From a bacterium (GTDB lineage: Bacteria > Verrucomicrobiota > Verrucomicrobiia > Limisphaerales > J093): 7,436 nucleotides of DNA. Under the pieces are notes generated by a model that did not search any database, was not told where the DNA came from, and saw only the letters and a program-made list of their open reading frames with translations. Positions within the stretch are counted from its first letter, which is position 1, and the number at the start of each line of letters is the position of its first letter. Both the position numbers and the translations under genes were made by a program. The DNA is taken from positions 1 to 7,436 of the forward strand of contig JAJXTA010000121.1 in assembly GCA_021784265.1 (NCBI GenBank), written 5' to 3'. Below are positions 1 through 4,438 of this stretch, in pieces.

Positions 1-122
1 CCGATCTCTTGCGGCTTGGGGTTGCCGACCCGTTCGCCGCGGTCGAGGGAATGCGCCGGCGCGGCCGCGCGCCCGATGAGTTCCACCTGCGTCCACGTGG
101 CGGTAAAATCTCCGGCGGTCAT
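1..122 (-). CDS. N-terminal fragment of an unidentified protein, cut by the left edge
   Basis: Reading leftwards from an ATG at 122, 40 codons stay open to the window edge, beginning MTAGDFTATWTQVELIG. Nearly all codons end in G or C (ACC, GCC, ACG, CAG, GTG, CTC, ATC, GGG, CGC), which is what a real gene in this GC-rich genome should look like and what the other frames here lack. A second in-frame ATG at 137 would add MGCAA; neither start has a clear Shine-Dalgarno. A sigma70-like promoter lies just upstream (170-198). I do not recognise the family: the fragment has no hydrophobic segment or known motif, so it looks cytoplasmic. No function can be assigned. Confidence 0.5.
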   Translation of the reverse strand, partial: MTAGDFTATWTQVELIGRAAAPAHSLDRGERVGNPKPQEI

Positions 123-169
123 GGCAGCGCAGCCCATGGAGCGAGGTTTTCCCGGCTCGGCATGGCGCG

Positions 170-198
170 GTTGTACCGCAAAGCCCGCCGGTCGGCAA
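170..198 (-). promoter_or_regulatory. Sigma70-like promoter for the left-edge gene
   Basis: On the minus strand TTGCCG (198-193) and TACAAC (175-170) are separated by exactly 17 bases. Each box matches four of six positions of the TTGACA/TATAAT consensus. The predicted transcript would start near 163, leaving a leader of about 25-40 bases before the ATG codons at 137 and 122. Its position directly in front of a codon-biased open frame supports the call, but the boxes are imperfect. Confidence 0.4.
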
Positions 199-304
199 GG
201 CGGCTTGCGTTAGCATAACCCACCGGGACGTGATGCCGTGGCTACGGGACTTCCCCTTCCGTGCCCCGCGGGCCATCTCGTCCTCGCCGCCGGGAGTATT
301 GGTT

Positions 305-526
305 TCACCCGCGGGCGCGGGACGAACCTGCTCCCCGTTCCGGCGGCCATTGCCGCGCAATCCGAAGGGTTGCTGAAGGAATTTCCGGACCGCCCCGGCG
401 GCGTTTGCGCATGGTCCTTGCCCTCATGGAGTCCATGCGGGCAATCTCAGGGGCGAGATCGGCGAGGGGCTTTCCCACCGCTTCTCCGGGTTGCTCCTCC
501 TCGAGGGCAAAAACCCACTGAAGCAT
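305..526 (-). CDS. Possible small hypothetical protein, 73 residues
   Basis: From the ATG at 526 the frame codes for 73 residues and ends in TGA at 305-307. AGAGGA (540-535) lies 8 bases before the ATG, a good Shine-Dalgarno at good spacing, and is the main reason for choosing this start over an in-frame ATG at 643. The first half is acidic (MLQWVFALEEEQPGEAVGK) and is followed by a very basic stretch (MRARTMRKRRR, near residues 32-44). The second half has weaker codon bias and looks less like a gene. There is no signal peptide, membrane segment or family I recognise. It could be a chance frame or the decayed remnant of a longer gene. Confidence 0.3.
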   Translation of the reverse strand: MLQWVFALEEEQPGEAVGKPLADLAPEIARMDSMRARTMRKRRRGGPEIPSATLRIARQWPPERGAGSSRARG

Positions 527-534
527 AGCGTAAA

Positions 535-540
535 TCCTCT
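535..540 (-). promoter_or_regulatory. Ribosome binding site of the 73-residue ORF
   Basis: AGAGGA on the minus strand, ending 8 bases upstream of the ATG at 526. It favours this internal ATG over the upstream one at 643, which has no comparable site. Confidence 0.3.
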
Positions 541-664
541 GCGGATCGACACTTCGGGGACAGCCCCCAAACGTTCCGGCCCGCGGACTGTTGCCGAGCG
601 AAGCCACTACATCGCAGAGGGCGTGCCGGCGGCCCCGGTCCATCCGTCTTCGCGCCCATCCCGC

Positions 665-820
665 TCAAACCCGACCCAGCAAAACCAGGACGACCAGTAT
701 GGCCAGAACCCGGCCCAATCCGCCGGTCGGACCATACCCCCAATTTCGGCTGTGGGGCCAGGTGGGGAGGGCGCCGAGCAGCATGAGAACGAGCAAAACC
801 ACCAAGACAGTTGCTAACAT
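665..820 (-). CDS. DUF3309-type small membrane protein, 51 residues
   Basis: The ATG at 818-820 opens a 51-residue protein ending in TGA at 665-667. It has two hydrophobic segments (about residues 2-16, LATVLVVLLVLMLLG, and 33-49, LGRVLAILVVLVLLG) around a polar loop holding GALPTWPHSRNWGYGPTGG. This arrangement, with P-T-W-P-x-S-R-x-W-G-Y-G-P-x-G-G between two short hydrophobic stretches, is the signature of the DUF3309 family of roughly 50-residue bacterial membrane proteins, and the length is full. No biochemical role is established; members often sit near stress-related genes. The start is fixed by GGAAGGA 5 bases upstream. A longer in-frame start at 892 would add 24 polar residues not expected in the family. 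It is preceded by a 237-base spacer and is probably transcribed alone. Confidence 0.9.
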   Translation of the reverse strand: MLATVLVVLLVLMLLGALPTWPHSRNWGYGPTGGLGRVLAILVVLVLLGRV

Positions 821-825
821 AATTT

Positions 826-832
826 TCCTTCC
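826..832 (-). promoter_or_regulatory. Strong Shine-Dalgarno of the DUF3309 gene
   Basis: GGAAGGA on the minus strand ends 5 bases before the ATG at 820. It is the best ribosome binding site in the window and decides the start of the small membrane protein. The larger secreted-protein genes have poor or no matches, which suggests this gene is translated comparatively well. Confidence 0.8.
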
Positions 833-948
833 AATGTCTGAATATGTTCCGCCGACCCGCCAGCCGCGCTTGTGTGCGGTCTGGCATTCCATGAGGGACG
901 AGTCGTCTGCGGTTTATAACATACGACCATAATCCGGAAACCGTGCGA

Positions 949-972
949 GGCTATGGGGTGTTCACCCCAGCC
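949..972. repeat. Interrupted palindrome in the DUF3309 upstream region
   Basis: TGGGGTG (954-960) and CACCCCA (963-969) form a perfect 7+7 inverted repeat around TT. GGC (949-951) and GCC (970-972) extend it, with a two-base TA bulge. It lies about 130 bases upstream of the DUF3309 start and about 85 bases beyond the HAF gene stop. No T-run follows on either strand, so a terminator is unlikely. An operator or structured leader is possible. Confidence 0.4.
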
Positions 973-1057
973 GATGGCTTTCTGACGCCAGCCCGTTTTC
1001 CGTGCGCGTCCGCGGTTACATCGCTGTTCTGTCAGATCACCACGCCGCCTGTGGCGG

Positions 1058-2242
1058 TTAAGCTGCCCGCTGGTGATATAACCAGAGGACGCCGAGACAG
1101 GAGAAGAGCAGAAGGGCTGTGCTTCCAAAATCGGACACGGGAACCCATTCAACCGCATGGGTGTCACCCAATTCATCCAAAGCAAAGCCTACGATGATCC
1201 CTTGGTCGTTGATTCCGTAGGCGGCACTGTAATACCCCCCCAGCGTTCCGAGGTCAGCCATATTGGCGCCATCCCAAACGAAACCGTGGTAAGTCCCGTT
1301 TTGCTCGTAAGCCGTGCCGACGACGAAACCTTCGTTGTTCAGACCATACGCCCAGCTCTGGCTTCCCCCAAGCGTGCCCAGATCGATCACTGGACTCAAT
1401 GGATTCCCGTCCCAGAAAGCGGCTCGGTTCTGCGCCACGCCCGCCGGATCTCCCCACAGGATGACTTGTCCGGAATCGTTGATCTCCCGCGCCGCCGACC
1501 ATTGGCCACCCGAAAGGCCGCCCAAGTCCAACGGGCCACTGTTCCCCCACAAGACTGCCCGGGTTCGGCCCAAGATGTCAGCAGCAGAACCGACCACGGT
1601 GCCCCGGTTGTTGATGTCATAGGCGACACTGACAGTGCCGCCGAGCGTGCCCAGATCGTTCACTTTACCCCCATCCCACAGCGCCGCGTGGTAATAAAGG
1701 CCGCTCGAGAGCGAGGCGTTTCCCACTGTCACTCCGTAGTCATTGAGGCCCCGAGCCCACCCCTGACTTCCCCCCAGGGTGGGGAGGGCCGTCGCGATCC
1801 CTCCCAGCCAGACCGTTGGCAGGGCATACCCGGAGGCGTTGTTCGCCCAACCTGCCACGGTCCCCGAACTGTTAATGTCCCAGGCGGCGCTGGACTGTCC
1901 GCCGAGTGTGCCCAAGTCCGAAATGCCGGAAGCCGTCCACGTGACGGCGCGGTCCGCGTAAGTTCCCGGTGACACGGCGAGCAAGGCATCGCCGACAACC
2001 TGCCCTTGCTGGTTAATGGACCATGAGCGCGCATAGCCAGTGCCCAAGTCGCCCAGATCCACGATCGAATACTCCACAGCCGCAAGCTCAAGCGTCGGGT
2101 TGCACAGCCAGATGCCCGCCAGCCAAGGCACGATCAGCAGCCTGCCCAAGAGGGGGCAATGGGCGGGAACCCTGCCCAAGAAATCTTGAAAAACCCTATT
2201 CACCAAGGAATCGGTGAATTGACTGCCGGCCGTCTTGCCCAT
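1058..2242 (-). CDS. HAF-repeat extracellular protein with VPDSG-CTERM-like tail
   Basis: From ATG 2242 this is 394 residues. Residues 35-46 (LLIVPWLAGIWL) form the hydrophobic core of a signal peptide, with cleavage likely near ELAA at 55. Seven units of 43-48 residues follow, beginning near residues 62, 109, 153, 196, 239, 287 and 330. Each runs DLGTLGG..S.A..IN..G.VVG.A......A..W, the HAF-family extracellular repeat. Unit 5 (from 239) is the odd one, with DLGGLSGG and VILWG in place of VVG. The tail SDFGSTALLL, a hydrophobic stretch to about residue 388 and one Arg at 392 resemble the VPDSG-CTERM exosortase signal, so the protein is probably sorted to the envelope. The fold is presumably a repeat beta structure; the ligand is unknown. 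The start is uncertain: ATG 2329 and TTG 2386 are in frame and also lack a well-spaced Shine-Dalgarno. Confidence 0.85.
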   Translation of the reverse strand: MGKTAGSQFTDSLVNRVFQDFLGRVPAHCPLLGRLLIVPWLAGIWLCNPTLELAAVEYSIVDLGDLGTGYARSWSINQQGQVVGDALLAVSPGTYADRAVTWTASGISDLGTLGGQSSAAWDINSSGTVAGWANNASGYALPTVWLGGIATALPTLGGSQGWARGLNDYGVTVGNASLSSGLYYHAALWDGGKVNDLGTLGGTVSVAYDINNRGTVVGSAADILGRTRAVLWGNSGPLDLGGLSGGQWSAAREINDSGQVILWGDPAGVAQNRAAFWDGNPLSPVIDLGTLGGSQSWAYGLNNEGFVVGTAYEQNGTYHGFVWDGANMADLGTLGGYYSAAYGINDQGIIVGFALDELGDTHAVEWVPVSDFGSTALLLFSCLGVLWLYHQRAA

Positions 2243-2541
2243 CCCCCTCAAGCGGGGAGCACCATTACCCAATTGTGCCGAGCCGCCTTCGACTGCATCG
2301 AAGCCTCCTAAATTCGGTGCCGTCTCCATAGCTCCCCAGGATTTATCCACACCCGCTCGACTTCGATAACAAACCAATGACCTCAAACGTCACACAGCTT
2401 CTGTATCCGTTTTGTCCAGTCCATCCCCAAACTTCATCACGACTGCCTCCGCAATGCGCCTAACCGAAACCAGCCTCCCGCGGTCACTTCCGCCCCATGC
2501 GCGGCACCCTCCGCGGACAGGCGCAGCCGGCGGAACTGGGC
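2243..2541. other. Spacer between the PEP-CTERM and HAF genes, no convincing gene
   Basis: This 299-base stretch holds alternative upstream starts of the HAF gene (ATG 2329, TTG 2386) but nothing else I trust. An open minus frame of 66 codons crosses it and extends into the PEP-CTERM gene; it lacks a recognisable product. GGGGA (2254-2258) and TCCCC (2242-2246) can pair and would bury the G-rich bases just before ATG 2242. I saw no good sigma70 promoter and no T-tailed terminator. Confidence 0.4.
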
Positions 2542-3267
2542 TTAGCCCACTTGGGTTGTCCCTGGCACCTTGCGCCGACGCCAGGAGCAAATCCCCATAG
2601 CGAGCAGGCCAACAGCAGCCATTGCTTGGGTGTAGATCGGCTCCGGAACAGCAGCGACCAGGTCCCCGGTGATACCGAACTTCACCTCGTCAAACCACAG
2701 ATCGCCCCCCGAAGTCGTCGGAGTGATGACCAAGCTAACTGTGCCAGCACCGATGTTGACCCCGCTCCACGACCAACTGTCCTGTACCCACGAGCCCGCA
2801 CTTCCTGAATTGTCGAGAGTGGTCCGCCCCCCATAGTTAGCGCCGGCAACGGAAAAGGTCATGGCTCCGTCAAGGGGGAAGCTTCCCTGAGTGAATTGAA
2901 TCACCGTTAGGGTATAGTTCAACGAGGCCGCGGCGGTGCTCTGCAGCGTCAGCGCCAGTTGGCCCCCTCCCATTTCGTAGGTTCCTTTTGCGCTGCCATA
3001 ATCGGGTTGGATCGGTGGCTGGCCGAAATAGTAGGTGAGACCAACTGTTTGTCCCGAAAAAGTGGCTGCCGCGGCGCCTCCCGAGGGATTACTGGTCGTA
3101 CTGGCAACGCCAAGAGGACTGGTATTAACGGTGCCGTTCGGCGTCGGCGTGGAGGGGTTTCCAGCGACCGAAAACTGCCAGTCCAGCGTGGTCACCATGG
3201 CCGCCTGACCCGCGAGGGCCAACGACAGGCAGGACACAAGGCCGATAATGTTTTGGGGTAGTTTCAT
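2542..3267 (-). CDS. PEP-CTERM sorting-signal protein, beta-rich, 241 residues
   Basis: The ATG at 3265-3267 gives 241 residues ending in TAA. Residues 1-23 (MKLPQNIIGLVSCLSLALAG then QAA) are a clear Sec signal peptide, which fixes this start; the frame stays open upstream to 3471 but that part overlaps the end of the preceding gene. The mature part begins MVTTLDWQF and is rich in Gly, Ser and Thr, with alternating hydrophobics suggesting a beta sandwich (about 26-200). The C-terminus has VPEP at 207-210, a hydrophobic segment to about 228 and RRRK at 230-233. This is the PEP-CTERM signal that exosortases process, so the protein is likely exported and cell-surface or matrix associated. It is a paralogue of the gene 47 bases upstream, sharing LDWQF, VxQF, (L/M)TFS, (S/A)WV(Q/E)D and VSL. 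No enzymatic motif is visible. Confidence 0.9.
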   Translation of the reverse strand: MKLPQNIIGLVSCLSLALAGQAAMVTTLDWQFSVAGNPSTPTPNGTVNTSPLGVASTTSNPSGGAAAATFSGQTVGLTYYFGQPPIQPDYGSAKGTYEMGGGQLALTLQSTAAASLNYTLTVIQFTQGSFPLDGAMTFSVAGANYGGRTTLDNSGSAGSWVQDSWSWSGVNIGAGTVSLVITPTTSGGDLWFDEVKFGITGDLVAAVPEPIYTQAMAAVGLLAMGICSWRRRKVPGTTQVG

Positions 3268-3314
3268 GGGATTTGTATCTATTTGATTCTGTATTTGATC
3301 GATTCGCACTCGCG

Positions 3315-4364
3315 CTAATTGCTTCCGCGCACCCGGACGAATTTGACGGGGCCGTCCAGTGGGATTTCCGCATTCGTGCCCGAGACGGGCAGGCCGATCT
3401 CTTGCCACGTCGCATTGGTCAGGGGGCTGGCGGCACCATAAATCTGATAGGGGGGAAATCCGCCGGCCCAACTAAGGGAGAGAACCTGACTGTGTTTCTC
3501 AACAGACATGATCACAAGCCTCGGCACTTCTGACACTCCACTCACAACGTCCACCCTGATTCTATCCAGTACCGTACCGCCAACCGCACCCGTGATGGTC
3601 AAGGACACCCGCTCCGGACTGGGCACCAAGCGCCAGTGGAAGGCATCTTCCACCCAAGCACCGCCGACTTGACCGGGAACCGGCTCCACCACCATCTGGG
3701 AGCCGAGTGTGACGCCGGGGAGCGAAAATGTCAAGCCCCCAGTATAAAAAAATTCATCAACAAACTGCACGACGCGTAAGTTTAAATCAACATAGCCGAT
3801 CCCAGCCGTGCCTCCGGGACTGGGAATGCTGAGCAGAATCCGACCCCGTGTATCCTGCCCCAAATCATCCGGGTTCTGCACCCCGAGATCCCACAGCCCC
3901 GTCTGCGTGCCCAATCCAGCAAGACCCGGCAGCCAACCTGCGCCCAGGAAGCCCACTTCGATTGTGGCCGTGGCCACCCCGGAGGCATTGCTGGCCACGG
4001 TGGGCACTGCCGGGTTCGCGTCGCTGGGGAACTGCCAGTCCAGGAGGCTTGAACCGGCCGCTGGCGACGAAGAGCAAGCGAAGAGATATAGCCAGGACAC
4101 CATCGCTGCGCACTGGAGCTTTCGCCTGAGAGCGTGTCTGAGAAGCGGGTACCGCGGGCGGCTCGCCCGTTCCGGTCGGCGCCCCCCCGACCGGAATGGT
4201 GGAAGGTCGTTCTTCGAAAGGGCCGTTGTTATTGAAGCAAACCGTTCTCCCCGTCCCGTCGGGCAAGTTGCCGGACGGGACAGGCGAGCCGCCTGTGCTA
4301 CCCCGAAACAATTCTGCCGACACGCCGTGAGCACACTCGTTGGGTTCGCCCGTTGGTGATGCAC
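3315..4364 (-). CDS. Exported beta-sandwich protein, paralogue of the PEP-CTERM gene; start uncertain
   Basis: Numbered from a GTG at 4364 this is 349 residues. That start has AGGGAG 5 bases upstream, but residues about 21-73 are encoded by a REP-like element. The only later ATG (4103, residue 88) would give a signal peptide without its basic end, because RHALRRK lies just before it. Residues 77-106 look like a signal peptide; LFAC at 94-97 followed by SSSPAAGSS resembles a lipoprotein lipobox. Residues 107-274 (LLDWQF.. to ..RIRVDVV) match the mature domain of the downstream PEP-CTERM protein. Residues 282-349, with LSLSW, YQIYGAASPL, TWQEIG and a final FVRVRG, look like a small Fn3-like C-terminal domain common in verrucomicrobial secreted proteins. 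There is no PEP-CTERM tail. Residues from 88 on are securely coding; the N-terminus is not. Confidence 0.75.
   Translation of the reverse strand: MHHQRANPTSVLTACRQNCFGVAQAARLSRPATCPTGRGERFASITTALSKNDLPPFRSGGRRPERASRPRYPLLRHALRRKLQCAAMVSWLYLFACSSSPAAGSSLLDWQFPSDANPAVPTVASNASGVATATIEVGFLGAGWLPGLAGLGTQTGLWDLGVQNPDDLGQDTRGRILLSIPSPGGTAGIGYVDLNLRVVQFVDEFFYTGGLTFSLPGVTLGSQMVVEPVPGQVGGAWVEDAFHWRLVPSPERVSLTITGAVGGTVLDRIRVDVVSGVSEVPRLVIMSVEKHSQVLSLSWAGGFPPYQIYGAASPLTNATWQEIGLPVSGTNAEIPLDGPVKFVRVRGSN
4147..4303. repeat. REPIN/BIME-like pair of inverted REP palindromes
   Basis: Two arms of 33 bases, 4147-4179 and the reverse complement of 4271-4303, agree at 26 positions and share the core GGCGGCTCGCC. 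Each arm contains a short hairpin: CGGGCG/CGCCCG (4155-4160, 4164-4169) and ACAGGCG/CGCCTGT (4280-4286, 4290-4296). Each is followed inwards by a longer palindrome. In the first, TTCCGGTCGG (4170-4179) pairs perfectly with 4187-4196 around a 7-base loop. In the second, GTCCCGTC (4253-4260) pairs with 4274-4281, with an inner GGCAA/TTGCC. Same architecture in opposite orientation is what defines REPIN or BIME elements, which RAYT transposases mobilise in other bacteria. No transposase is in the window. Confidence 0.75.
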
Positions 4365-4383
4365 TGTGTCTCCCTAAATATGG

Positions 4384-4411
4384 GTGCGGGGAGCCGAACG
4401 GCTCCCCGCAC
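4384..4411 (-). terminator. Perfect 12-bp hairpin after the large dockerin gene
   Basis: GTGCGGGGAGCC (4384-4395) and GGCTCCCCGCAC (4400-4411) pair perfectly around a four-base loop. The hairpin begins 27 bases past the TAA at 4439-4441, the usual place for a terminator. On the minus strand it is followed by CCCATATTTAGGG, which has only a short T-rich patch, so intrinsic termination would be weak. It could instead act as an RNA-stability or attenuation hairpin ahead of the next gene. Confidence 0.5.
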
Positions 4412-4438
4412 TGTTCACCGTTAATCCATACCCATTAC

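Noticed and set aside
447..887. A 146-codon minus frame overlapping the DUF3309 gene
   Set aside because: It is out of frame with the recognisable DUF3309 sequence and has an Arg- and Gly-rich composition without motifs.
930..1010. Possible cyclic-di-GMP riboswitch in the DUF3309 leader
   Set aside because: The region has two small hairpins, but I could not find the conserved GEMM core, so no riboswitch class is claimed.
1045..1057. CCGCC-TGT-GGCGG hairpin at the end of the HAF gene as a terminator
   Set aside because: The stem is only 5 bp and no T-run follows on the minus strand.
1157..1972. A 271-codon plus-strand frame opposite the HAF gene
   Set aside because: It is antisense to clear HAF repeats and its own apparent periodicity is inherited from them.
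1100..2060. Recurring DNA words such as GCGTGCCCAGATC that might suggest a CRISPR or tandem DNA repeat
   Set aside because: They come from the DLGTLGG codons of HAF repeats, with spacing of 43-48 codons and diverged sequence.
2390..2590. A 66-codon minus frame ending in MKFGDGLDKTDTEAV
   Set aside because: It overlaps the end of the PEP-CTERM gene, has no recognised family and a mixed composition.
3865..4323. A 152-codon minus frame overlapping the REPIN-like element
   Set aside because: Its N-terminal GSTGGSPVPSG pattern is simply translation of the REP palindromes, and the rest overlaps the paralogue gene in another frame.
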